This document shows, piece after piece, positions 34,032-42,219 of a stretch of DNA of 64,000 nt; within the stretch, counting starts at the first letter, position 1; the number at the start of each line of letters is the position of its first letter. The stretch covers positions 49,532 through 113,531 of the forward strand of contig CAKZLE010000024.1 in NCBI GenBank assembly GCA_937125225.1, read 5' to 3'. The notes beneath the pieces were generated by a model. The model had not been told where the DNA came from. It did no database searches and saw only the letters and a list, made by a program, of their open reading frames with translations. Source of the DNA: an uncultured Spirochaetia bacterium. Its GTDB lineage: Bacteria > Spirochaetota > Spirochaetia > CAKZLE01. Made by a program: the position numbers and the translations under genes.

Positions 34032-35186
34032 CTATCCTCTGATCGTCAGGATCTGATCCCATGAGAGGGAAACTGCAGAGAGAGTGTCGCCAACACGGGG
34101 TGTCCCATACAGGAGTCTGAGTATATGAATACCTGCTCCAAGTGCTATACTCTGTTGATGTGAGTATGCAGCTCTGACCCGTTTATCATGATCAGCTTCA
34201 TCATACCAGCTTGATCGAAGCTCCTTCTCAAGGAGCTCGGTGAAAAGATCGAATCGAGTCGCGAAGACTCCTCCGAGAATGATCCTGTCAGGATCTAGCA
34301 TCCTGGCAGCAGGGATCAGTTTTATCAAGACGGTCTTCATGAAATCTTTGAGTCTCTCCTCTGAACTGAGGATGAGTTTGAGGTCTTCCTGTAAGAAGGG
34401 GACCTGTTCTACTGGAGAGTTGAACCAGGATTTCATGGAGAACTCTCCGGTAACGAATCTTGACCCATACCAGATATCACCATTGACGATGACAGCTCCT
34501 CCTAGTTCTACTGACTGGATGCTCTCTTTTTCAGTGATAATTCTTGGGAGGACGAATATCCCATTCTCAAAAAGATCATGAGAACTACTGTTGAAGATCT
34601 CGATACCTGCACAACTATTGGCATCATTCTCAATAAGGACCGGTACGGGGAAGTCTTCGAAGAGTTCTGAAAGGTTCAGTGAACGGATCCCATGGAGCCG
34701 GGACTCGATGATAGAGGAGTTCCTCTGGTCTACGATTCCCGATATCCCTATCCCAACAGCGACCACAGGGCTTTCGTGACACAAGTTAAAATATTCATAG
34801 CTCTCTTTCACCGTCTCATAGATGAGCTTATGTGGATCATCGGAGCGATAGCTTAGCACAAGAGTGTCTACGACCCTTCCAGTAAGATCGATGAGAAGGG
34901 CCTTTGCATCTCTGAGATCAAGATCTATCCCGATGATGTATCTTACCTCATTGTTTATCTGAAGGAGTACCGGTCGTCTCCCTCCTGAAGGGGTAGACTC
35001 TCCACTCGATACCTCACTGATGATGCCAGTGGGTAGGAGTTCATGTATGATATTACTCACTGTGGGACGTTTCAGGGATGTTATTCTCGATAGTTCTGCA
35101 CGACTGACTGCCCCGCGTTTTCTTATCTCATCGAGGATGAGCGAGCGATGTGCTTCCCGTTGATATTCCTGACTGACTGTGATCAC
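34032..35186 (-). CDS. ROK family transcriptional regulator (NagC/XylR-like)
   Basis: A 384-residue ROK protein. Residues 12-45 form a winged helix-turn-helix (RGAVSRAELSRITSLKRPTVSNIIHELL). The ROK domain follows, with IGIDLDLRDAKALLIDLTG in place of the kinase DxGGTK loop, VGIGISGIVDQ near 135, and IENDANSCAGIEIF near 185. The zinc-binding CxCGxxGC motif of ROK kinases is missing, so this is a regulator without kinase function. Its GTG start overlaps the nagA stop (4 bp), so the two genes are coupled. By context it probably represses or senses the nag genes, with GlcNAc or a phosphate form as effector; this is inference. Confidence 0.82.
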   Translation of the reverse strand: MITVSQEYQREAHRSLILDEIRKRGAVSRAELSRITSLKRPTVSNIIHELLPTGIISEVSSGESTPSGGRRPVLLQINNEVRYIIGIDLDLRDAKALLIDLTGRVVDTLVLSYRSDDPHKLIYETVKESYEYFNLCHESPVVAVGIGISGIVDQRNSSIIESRLHGIRSLNLSELFEDFPVPVLIENDANSCAGIEIFNSSSHDLFENGIFVLPRIITEKESIQSVELGGAVIVNGDIWYGSRFVTGEFSMKSWFNSPVEQVPFLQEDLKLILSSEERLKDFMKTVLIKLIPAARMLDPDRIILGGVFATRFDLFTELLEKELRSSWYDEADHDKRVRAAYSHQQSIALGAGIHILRLLYGTPRVGDTLSAVSLSWDQILTIRG

Positions 35187-36403
35187 AAGGTTCTTCCATT
35201 ATCATAACAGAATCTTCCACCGATCATAGTCCTTTTGACATTCAACTCCTTATCACAGACAACGAGGTCTGCCTGTCTTCCCGGAAGTAATGAGCCAAAG
35301 AGATTATCAGTCTCATAGATCCTTGCAGGGTTGAGGGTAGCCATCGGGATCGCATCACTCTTGGTCAAACCATACCCGAGCATATACCGGATACTCGCAT
35401 TCATCGTGAGAGCAGAACCTGCGATCGTTCCATCCTCTACCCGACAGAATACTCCATTCTCAAGTCGTACATTATCACCTTTGACATCATAGATGCCATC
35501 TGGGGAAAGTCCGGTAGGTTTGAGGGAATCGGTAACGAGTACGATCTTTCCTGCTGGCTTCTCTTTGACGAGAAACTCCACTAGGGCCGGGTGGACATGG
35601 ATCCCATCCGATATGAGTTCACAGGAGATCTCTGAATGTATCAGGATCGCACCTACTACACCAGGGTCTCTGTGATGCATAGATCTCATGGCATTGAAGA
35701 AGTGAGCTGCATGGAGGATTCCCACCTCGATTCCCTCGACCATCTGCTCATATGAAGCATTTGAGTGCCCAGCTAACAGGGTGATGCCCAGTTTTTGTGC
35801 CTCATTGGCAAATGATCGCATACCTTTGAGTTCGGGGGCTACTGTCATAGCAGTGATAGTGCCCTCCGATGCATCCCAATATTCTTTGAGCAGATCCTTA
35901 TCTGCAGCTTTGATGAAGTTGGCGTCATGGATACCCTTCTTATTCGTCGAGATGAAGGGACCTTCTAGATGCATCCCTCTGATGGTTGCTCCAGGGATTC
36001 CCTCTTTTTGTTGTAGCTTCTGGGCTTCAGTGATCGCTCTGATCGCTCTAAGCGTATGCTGTTTCTCTAGACTAGCTAAGGTAGGGAGGAAGGAGGTGAC
36101 TCCATAGGCAAGTTGGTGCTCTGCCATCTTCAGGATAGCTTCGACTGTAGCATCCTCAGTACCATACCCATGGATCCCATGAATATGGGTATCGAAGAAT
36201 CCTGGGGTGATCACGGCCCCTTTGCAATCGACCTTCTCATACATGGAGATATCTGAGTAGCTTTCAAATCTCTGCATGGAATGGACATTCTCGATCACTC
36301 CATTACGGATTAGGATGAAGCCCTCTCGAATATGGGTGAATCCAGTATAGATATCTGCATTATAGAGACAAAAGGCATTCTTCTCTTGACCTTTGGAATT
36401 CAT
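35183..36403 (-). CDS. nagA: N-acetylglucosamine-6-phosphate deacetylase
   Basis: A 406-residue amidohydrolase that removes acetate from GlcNAc-6-phosphate in the cytosol. Metal and substrate motifs are present: PGFFDTHIHGIHGYG near residue 66, MHLEGPFIS near 145 with the conserved Glu, LLAGHSNASYEQM near 215, HAAHFFNAM near 235 and IVLVTDSLKPTGL near 290 carrying the catalytic Asp. ADLVVCDKELNVKRTMIGG closes the barrel. GAGGAG lies nine bases before the ATG. With nagB, encoded at 38630, it completes entry of GlcNAc-6P into glycolysis. It is divergent from the DUF4954 gene and shares a control region with it. Confidence 0.95.
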   Translation of the reverse strand: MNSKGQEKNAFCLYNADIYTGFTHIREGFILIRNGVIENVHSMQRFESYSDISMYEKVDCKGAVITPGFFDTHIHGIHGYGTEDATVEAILKMAEHQLAYGVTSFLPTLASLEKQHTLRAIRAITEAQKLQQKEGIPGATIRGMHLEGPFISTNKKGIHDANFIKAADKDLLKEYWDASEGTITAMTVAPELKGMRSFANEAQKLGITLLAGHSNASYEQMVEGIEVGILHAAHFFNAMRSMHHRDPGVVGAILIHSEISCELISDGIHVHPALVEFLVKEKPAGKIVLVTDSLKPTGLSPDGIYDVKGDNVRLENGVFCRVEDGTIAGSALTMNASIRYMLGYGLTKSDAIPMATLNPARIYETDNLFGSLLPGRQADLVVCDKELNVKRTMIGGRFCYDNGRTL

Positions 36404-36417
36404 GGCGATAGACTCCT

Positions 36418-36448
36418 CTTAGTTAGTTCACGCTGTTAACATACTAAA
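36418..36448. promoter_or_regulatory. 31-bp imperfect palindrome in front of nagA (candidate ROK operator)
   Basis: Two 14-bp half-sites of the pattern YTTAGTWWGTTMAC face each other around a 3-bp centre (GCT): CTTAGTTAGTTCAC at 36418-36431 and the complement of GTTAACATACTAAA at 36435-36448. Ten of 14 positions pair. It lies 15 bp from the nagA start, where a repressor could block transcription. One arm contains the AGTATGTTAA string found at two other promoters. Confidence 0.5.
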
Positions 36449-36568
36449 GATACAACTCTCAGCGGTACTTTTCAAGTGGAAAACGTCGATGAATAGGGAT
36501 AAGACTTCGCATGTTACGAGATTATGAAAAACACTGTGTAGACCTGATTGCATATGGACAATCTGTAG

Positions 36569-36586
36569 TATACTCTATTAAGAGTA
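36569..36586 (+). promoter_or_regulatory. -10 region and overlapping inverted repeat before the DUF4954 gene
   Basis: TATACT (36569-36574) as -10, with only a poor -35 (TTGCAT, 15-bp spacer). The inverted repeat TACTCT-ATTA-AGAGTA (36571-36586) overlaps the -10 and the expected transcription start, a usual operator position. Confidence 0.4.
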
Positions 36587-36607
36587 GAACTTTTTTTGGA
36601 GGTCCCT

Positions 36608-38599
36608 ATGTTTAGAGCTCTCACCAGTAGTGAGATTACACAGCTAGAAAATAATGGATGTGAATCTTCTCAATGGTCTTTGGTGACCGTAAAAGATGGT
36701 TTCGATCCTTCAAGGGTCCGGAAGACCTCCTTCTCAGGGGAAATCAACCTTGGGGTCTATAGGGGGACTGTAACACTCCCAGGTGGATTGACTGTCAATA
36801 CTGGTATCTATAACGCAGTACTCCATAATGTATCTGTGGGTGATGAGGTAATGATCAGAAAGGTGGACCAGTATATCGCGAACTACATCATCTCGGATTA
36901 TGCGGTAATCTATGAGGTGACCTCCCTGATCGTAGAGGGGGAGTCTAGCTTCGGGAACGGAGTCAAGGTCTCAGTGATCAATGAGGGTGGTGGCCGGGAG
37001 GTCACGATGTTCGACTCTATGTCTGCCCATATAGCATATCTCCAGGCTCTCTACCGATATAAACCAGATCTTATGGACTCCCTGAATACTCTTATCGATG
37101 CTCATGTGAAAGAACGGGTATCTGACAGGGCCGTAATCGGTGAACATGCACATCTTTTTGGTTGTGGACCTATGAGGAATGTAGCAGTGGGACCCTATGC
37201 CAGAATAGAGGGGGTCGCGAAACTCAACGATGGAACAGTCAATAGTTGCCAGGAAGATCCTACATTCGTAGGGAACGATGTGGTCGCCAAGGCTTTTATC
37301 TTCGCAGAAGGTGCTAGAGTCACAGAGGGTGCGATCGTCGACTCCTGTTACATTGGCCAGTCTGTCGAGTTATCCAAACAGTTCTCTGCTGAGAATTCAC
37401 TCTTCTTCGCTAATTGCGCCTGTTTTCATGGAGAGGCCTGTTCTATATTCGCAGGTCCTAATACCGTCTCTCATCATAAGTCAACATTACTGATCGCTGC
37501 ACTCGTCTCATTCCTGAATGCAGGTAGTGGCTCTAACCAGAGTAACCACCTCTATAAACTCGGACCGAACCATCAGGGAATATTGGAAAGAGGCTCAAAG
37601 ACAGCCTCTGACTCCTATATGCTCTTTCCTATGCATGTCGGAGCCTTCTCGGTGGTCATGGGGCGACATTATAATAACTCTGATACCTCAGACCTCCCGT
37701 TCTCCTATCTCATAGAGCATGATGGAGAGAGTCTCCTGATCCCTGGAGTCAATCTGAGAAGTGTCGGAACAGTAAGAGACTCGAGAAAATGGCCGAATCG
37801 TGATAAAAGAAAGATGGCGGATCCTCATGATCTGATCATATATCATCTGTTGACTCCCTATACGGTACAACGAGTTTTCAGCGGGGTCAAGAAGCTCAAG
37901 GAGATTCAGTCCTTAGCAGGTCACTCCTCGATCAACTATTTCTATAATGGGGTCCAGATGTCCAAGTCAGGGCTAGAAAAGGGTCTTCAGTTCTACGACC
38001 TGGCAATCAGACGGTATTTAGGTAATATCGTGGTAAATTTTCTACGGGGCTGTGATGAGATACATGAAGAGGTCGTAGGAGATGTCTTAAGACCTGTTTC
38101 TCAGATGGGCGAGGGTACCTGGTTGGATATCTCAGGATTGTTGACCCCCAAGGTCGCACTTGATGAACTCATAGAGGATATTGAACAGGGAGTGTTGGGA
38201 ACGATTGAGCTGATCAATGAGCGTTTCAATGAGATCTATAAGAACTTTCACGACTATGAGAGAGCTTGGGTGATAAAGAAGATCTGTGAAGAGAGAGGCA
38301 AGGATTTCTCTCAACTCGATCTTGGCGATATCAGAGAGGTCGTTGCTCAGTGGATCGATGCGGTGAATATCCTCGATAATATGAGGATGGCCGATGCTCA
38401 GAAGGAGTTCGCTCAGACTGCTAAGGTCGGCTATGCCCTCAATGGTGATCAGAGTGATAGAGATGATGAATACCGCATCCTCCATGGAGATCCTAGTGAT
38501 AACAGCTTTATCAAGGATCTGCAGGAGAGGCTTGAGGCAAAGAATAAGACTGCAGAATTACTGCTGAAGGATCTTGATGCAGCTATTGCATCAATGTGA
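36608..38599 (+). CDS. DUF4954 family protein with left-handed beta-helix
   Basis: A 663-residue protein of the DUF4954 type. The N-terminal part (residues 1-130) is beta-rich (GEINLGVYRGTVTLPGG). Residues about 180-330 show hexapeptide-like repeats of a left-handed beta-helix, as in sugar-nucleotide acyltransferases and nucleotidyltransferases (AVIGEHAHLFGCGPMRNVAVG, AYIGQSV-like CYIGQSVELSKQFSAENSLF, and GPNTVSHHKSTLL). The C-terminal 250 residues are helical. No catalytic assignment is known for the family. The start is ATG 36608 with GGAGG six bases ahead. Its place between nagA and nagB, 31 bp before nagB, suggests a role in amino-sugar use; that is inference. Confidence 0.75.
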   Translation: MFRALTSSEITQLENNGCESSQWSLVTVKDGFDPSRVRKTSFSGEINLGVYRGTVTLPGGLTVNTGIYNAVLHNVSVGDEVMIRKVDQYIANYIISDYAVIYEVTSLIVEGESSFGNGVKVSVINEGGGREVTMFDSMSAHIAYLQALYRYKPDLMDSLNTLIDAHVKERVSDRAVIGEHAHLFGCGPMRNVAVGPYARIEGVAKLNDGTVNSCQEDPTFVGNDVVAKAFIFAEGARVTEGAIVDSCYIGQSVELSKQFSAENSLFFANCACFHGEACSIFAGPNTVSHHKSTLLIAALVSFLNAGSGSNQSNHLYKLGPNHQGILERGSKTASDSYMLFPMHVGAFSVVMGRHYNNSDTSDLPFSYLIEHDGESLLIPGVNLRSVGTVRDSRKWPNRDKRKMADPHDLIIYHLLTPYTVQRVFSGVKKLKEIQSLAGHSSINYFYNGVQMSKSGLEKGLQFYDLAIRRYLGNIVVNFLRGCDEIHEEVVGDVLRPVSQMGEGTWLDISGLLTPKVALDELIEDIEQGVLGTIELINERFNEIYKNFHDYERAWVIKKICEERGKDFSQLDLGDIREVVAQWIDAVNILDNMRMADAQKEFAQTAKVGYALNGDQSDRDDEYRILHGDPSDNSFIKDLQERLEAKNKTAELLLKDLDAAIASM

Positions 38600-38629
38600 T
38601 AAACAAGTCGTAAGACAGGAGAAAAGATA

Positions 38630-39442
38630 ATGCGTGTAATAATACAACCGGAATACCAGATGATCTCAGAGTGGTCAGCTAACTATATCGTTGCAGCCAT
38701 CAATACCTATGGGCCAACAGCGGCTGATCCTTTCGTATTAGGGCTCCCGACAGGGTCATCACCTCTCGGGACCTATAGAGAATTGATCAAGCTCTATGAG
38801 GCAGGGAAAGTCTCCTTCAAACATGTGATCACTTTCAATATGGATGAATATGTGGGAATCCCTGAAGATCATCCTGAGAGCTATCATTCCTTCATGTGGA
38901 ACAATTTCTTCTCTCATGTCGATATCAATGCAGATCATGTTCATATCCTCAATGGTAATGCACCAGATCTGAAGATCGAGTGTGAGAATTATGAACAGAA
39001 GATCAAGCGTGTAGGGGGGATCGATCTGTTTCTTGGAGGGATTGGGCCAGATGGCCATATCGCTTTCAATGAACCGGGGTCCTCACTTTCCTCGAGGACT
39101 CGAGTGAAGAGTCTCACCTATGATACGATCGTAGCGAACTCCCGCTTCTTCGATGGTGACCTTGATAAGGTACCTAAACTTGCACTGACTGTAGGTGTTC
39201 AGACTGTGATGGATGCGAAAGAGCTGTTGATCCTCGTAAATGGCCATAACAAGGCTGTAGCGCTACAGAAGACTGTCGAAGAGGGAATCAATCATATGTG
39301 GTCCTGTAGTATCATACAGATGCATGAGAAGGCAATGATCGTCTGTGATGACGAGGCTACCTCAGAGTTGAAGGTGAAGACGGTGAACTACTTCAAAGAT
39401 ATTGAATCTGAGAACACAAAACCTTCATCTTTTCAGATCTGA
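38630..39442 (+). CDS. nagB: Glucosamine-6-phosphate deaminase
   Basis: A 270-residue NagB that turns glucosamine-6-phosphate into fructose-6-phosphate and ammonia. Motifs: [16 protein letters not shown] (residues 37-52), [19 protein letters not shown] near 70 with the catalytic Asp, [17 protein letters not shown] near 140 with the ring-opening His, and [13 protein letters not shown] near 205. Length fits the 266-residue E. coli enzyme. AGGAG lies eight bases before the ATG. It stands in one unit with the DUF4954 gene and the MFS gene downstream, and works after NagA. Confidence 0.96.
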   Translation: MRVIIQPEYQMISEWSANYIVAAINTYGPTAADPFVLGLPTGSSPLGTYRELIKLYEAGKVSFKHVITFNMDEYVGIPEDHPESYHSFMWNNFFSHVDINADHVHILNGNAPDLKIECENYEQKIKRVGGIDLFLGGIGPDGHIAFNEPGSSLSSRTRVKSLTYDTIVANSRFFDGDLDKVPKLALTVGVQTVMDAKELLILVNGHNKAVALQKTVEEGINHMWSCSIIQMHEKAMIVCDDEATSELKVKTVNYFKDIESENTKPSSFQI

Positions 39443-39481
39443 TACTGGTAAATCCCGTGAAACAGGTATAGGATTCGCGGT

Positions 39482-40651
39482 ATGACTACACAACAGAAAC
39501 ATCACTATAAATATTTTCTCGTCACCGTCTTGTTCTTTGGAATAGCGACAGCGCTATTTAGAGGTATCCTCGATAACTATCTTGCGGAGATCCTTCAGGT
39601 CTCAAAGGCTAATCGAGGTATCTTGGAGTTCTTTCGTGAGCTACCTGGACTATTTCTGGTAGTGCTCCTAGCCCTATTCTACCGGACCCCTGAGAATAGG
39701 ATATTGACGATCGGTTACGTGATTGCCTTCATCGGTGTCGTAGGTTTCATGGTAGCCGGTGAGAATCTTATCCCTGCAGTCATTCTCCTTATGGTCTGGA
39801 GTACCGGACAGCACCTGATCATGCCGGTAAGGCAATCCTTCATGGTCCATTCCGTCGAGAAGGGTAATGAGGGAAAGGCTCTTGGGACCTTGAGAAGTTT
39901 TCAGAGTATCGGGCAGGTAGCAGGGTATCTTATCGTACCTCTCATCTTCTTCTTCGTTTCAGGTATCGAGGGATATCATATTTCATTCTATCTGATCATT
40001 GCTTTAGTTGGTTGTGCCGTACTGTTCTCTCTTCGCTTGAAACAGACTGGGGAAAAGATCAAACGTCAACGTATCTACTTCAATAGAAAATATAATAAAT
40101 ACTATCTGTTGCAGAGCTTCTATGGGGCAAGGAAACAGGTGTTTCTGACCTTTGGCCCCTATGTCCTTATTCTCATGTACTCGACGAGTGCAGCGACTAT
40201 CGCGACTCTCATGGGAATCTGTGCTGCACTGAATATATTCATTTCACCACAGATCGGAAAGATCATTGATAAGATCGGGTATAAGAAGGTGATGGTCGGA
40301 GATACGATCATCCTCTTTTTCGTCTGTCTCGTATATGGCTTTGCCCACCACGTCTTCTCCCCTGATGTAGCCTATATTGCTGTGGTGATCGTATTCATTC
40401 TCGACAGGTTGCTCTCTAATGCGAGTATGGCAGGATCCGTCTATGTGAAAGCCTTGAGTGATGACCGAGAAGAGATGACAGCCACACTTACTACAGGACT
40501 CTCCATCGATCATCTTATCAGTATCTTCATCGCCTTGGGGGGCGGGTTGATCTGGGAACACTTCGGCATCGAGATGCTCTTCATCTCTGCAGGAGTCATG
40601 GCTCTGGCTAACTCTGCGGTAGCTCTTACGGTGAAGGTGGTTAAGAGGTAG
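39482..40651 (+). CDS. MFS transporter in the nag cluster
   Basis: A 389-residue membrane protein with about twelve helices and an MFS plan: YFLVTVLFFGIATALFRGILDNYLAEIL at the start, MPVRQSFMVHSVEKGNEGKALGTLRSFQSIGQVAG near 130, and in the second half KIIDKIGYKKVMVGD, the A-motif between helices 8 and 9. I do not recognise the subfamily. It follows nagB by 39 bp, so GlcNAc, glucosamine or an oligomer is the likely substrate. Uptake through MFS would need a kinase to make GlcNAc-6P; none is seen here unless one lies elsewhere. The 3' end overlaps the convergent semiSWEET-like gene by 11 bp. Confidence 0.75.
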   Translation: MTTQQKHHYKYFLVTVLFFGIATALFRGILDNYLAEILQVSKANRGILEFFRELPGLFLVVLLALFYRTPENRILTIGYVIAFIGVVGFMVAGENLIPAVILLMVWSTGQHLIMPVRQSFMVHSVEKGNEGKALGTLRSFQSIGQVAGYLIVPLIFFFVSGIEGYHISFYLIIALVGCAVLFSLRLKQTGEKIKRQRIYFNRKYNKYYLLQSFYGARKQVFLTFGPYVLILMYSTSAATIATLMGICAALNIFISPQIGKIIDKIGYKKVMVGDTIILFFVCLVYGFAHHVFSPDVAYIAVVIVFILDRLLSNASMAGSVYVKALSDDREEMTATLTTGLSIDHLISIFIALGGGLIWEHFGIEMLFISAGVMALANSAVALTVKVVKR

Positions 40652-40919
40652 GTTGGGATTCTTCAAGTCTCTTATTGCGGAAATAAAGGAAGAGGTCTAT
40701 CGCTACCATGACAAGATTGATAGCATAGAGGAAGATCACGAAGTCATAAGCATAGAAGAACTTATGGAGGATCCCACTCATATATCCTATAAGAATGATG
40801 ATCAGGAACTCGATACTCTTTCCCCTGTTGCTTCTTGCCTTATAGGATCTGTAGATCGAAGTCGGCCAAGCGAAACCGAAACAAAGTAGCATGATGATCT
40901 CGAATATACTCATAGTCAT
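40641..40919 (-). CDS. Small membrane protein, PQ-loop/SemiSWEET-like
   Basis: A 92-residue protein with three predicted membrane helices. LCFGFAWPTSIYRSYKARSNRGKSIEF (residues 12-38) looks like the family pattern of SemiSWEET and related PQ-loop proteins, where a helix with a conserved proline (WPTS) is followed by a basic loop and K-S-x-x-F. Such proteins dimerise to move small solutes. It starts at ATG 40919 with AGGAGG five bases before it. The gene is transcribed into the 3' end of the MFS gene, overlapping by 11 bp. The solute is unknown. Confidence 0.6.
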   Translation of the reverse strand: MTMSIFEIIMLLCFGFAWPTSIYRSYKARSNRGKSIEFLIIILIGYMSGILHKFFYAYDFVIFLYAINLVMVAIDLFLYFRNKRLEESQPTS

Positions 40920-41063
40920 GAGAGCCTCCTGATGAGATTGCTACTTTACAGATACCGTTAAAAGCTACTGAAAATCAAGTATATAAGAACAGCTCAGCCA
41001 ATAATCTTAGTTCTTTAAAAGCTAAAGGTGTGATCTAGAGGTCTTCTGTGGTATCCTAGATGT

Positions 41064-42038
41064 ATGAGGATCGAACGGATCATTCTGATTTTCGGGTTCA
41101 CTATCCTTATGGTTACTGTCTCCATGCTTTACATCTTAAGTGGTATTGAATCACTGCAATCTCATCCGGTAATCGTTATAGTGAAACTCATTATGTTCAT
41201 CGGCTTCATCTATGAGGTCTTCCTTGATGCAAAAAGCTCCTATCATCAACCTCTGTTAAAAAGGTATTATTGGAATATTGAATCAGTCTATGAAGTGGCA
41301 GCACTCATCACTGGATCGATCGTCACCTATTTCATAAGCATTGAGATTGGCCATGGCGGGGTGATAGCCTCTGCTATCGTCGGGATGACTGCAGTGATCA
41401 TCTTTCCCTATTATGCTGCTGCAGCAGCCTATTGTGGATCTTTCGTTGGAATGGCTTCGACAATCCTATTCTCCTCCTATGAAGAGTTACTCCTTGCAGG
41501 TGTATTCTCCTCGATGATCTTCATTATGGTGAAACCGGTCTGTAAGGGGTTCGGAGGAAAACTTGGGACTATAGCCTTTGCCGGGTCTCTATACTCCATC
41601 ACGATACTCGGTTCTCCTGTTATCACCCATACTATCCCGAGTCTTGAGATCGGTATCTCCCTTGTAGTCTATTCGGTAACCGGAGCCTATCTTACCTATC
41701 TGATCAATGTGATCTTGGGGCATGGCCCCGTGATTGCCTCAGCACTTGTGGGGCTGCTAGCAGGATTGCTCCTCCCTGTTATTCATGGGACTTCAGATGG
41801 TTCTACGATGGCTCTCATGGTGTTCTGTGCATCATTTACCGGTATGAGTAGTAGAGAGAGGATACGTTCCTCATATCTCATTATGTTGGCAGGTGCGTTA
41901 ACAGCACTCCTTTTTATCTATTCCATGCCACATCTAGGTGGTGCTGGAGGGAAGCTGGGGACTATTGCATTCGGGGCGGTCATCGCAGTATCGGGGATCG
42001 ATAAACTTGTGAGAAGAGGAATTCAAAAAGCTCGCTGA
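41064..42038 (+). CDS. Integral membrane protein with two tandem repeats, unknown family
   Basis: A 324-residue, very hydrophobic protein with about ten membrane segments. It contains an internal duplication: GHGGVIASAIVGM and FGGKLGTIAFAG in the first half are echoed by GHGPVIASALVGLLAG and AGGKLGTIAFGA in the second, about 120 residues later. Such inverted or direct repeats are usual for transporters and channels. I do not recognise a family. The nearest likeness in this window is the DUF1576 protein (52676-53944), also duplicated, but no clear alignment was seen. No strong Shine-Dalgarno lies before ATG 41064. It stands alone, with unrelated neighbours on both sides. Confidence 0.5.
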   Translation: MRIERIILIFGFTILMVTVSMLYILSGIESLQSHPVIVIVKLIMFIGFIYEVFLDAKSSYHQPLLKRYYWNIESVYEVAALITGSIVTYFISIEIGHGGVIASAIVGMTAVIIFPYYAAAAAYCGSFVGMASTILFSSYEELLLAGVFSSMIFIMVKPVCKGFGGKLGTIAFAGSLYSITILGSPVITHTIPSLEIGISLVVYSVTGAYLTYLINVILGHGPVIASALVGLLAGLLLPVIHGTSDGSTMALMVFCASFTGMSSRERIRSSYLIMLAGALTALLFIYSMPHLGGAGGKLGTIAFGAVIAVSGIDKLVRRGIQKAR

Positions 42039-42166
42039 ATGAGTTCGCAGGAGCTGAGAATACTCTCTTATGATAGGAAGCTATCAATAGAGCTTTTATG
42101 AGTGAGGTCTAGTGATTTCAGGATCTATTAAGGATGAACATAGCAAAAGTTTTCCTTACGGACACA

Positions 42167-42205
42167 GATAAGAGCCTTCAAGGAGAGGTTATGAAGGCTC
42201 TTATC
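42167..42205. terminator. Long perfect hairpin between convergent genes
   Basis: A 14-bp perfect inverted repeat, GATAAGAGCCTTCA (42167-42180) and TGAAGGCTCTTATC (42192-42205), with an 11-base loop. It lies 14 bp beyond the hyuA stop and after the membrane-protein gene on the other strand, so it could end both transcripts. No T-tract is present on either side. Confidence 0.6.
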
Positions 42206-42219
42206 AAGAGAAAAAATCA

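Noticed and set aside
42167..42205. Standard intrinsic terminator
   Set aside because: The stem is strong but no T-tract follows on either strand; it is listed with reduced confidence and could be a processing or stability hairpin.
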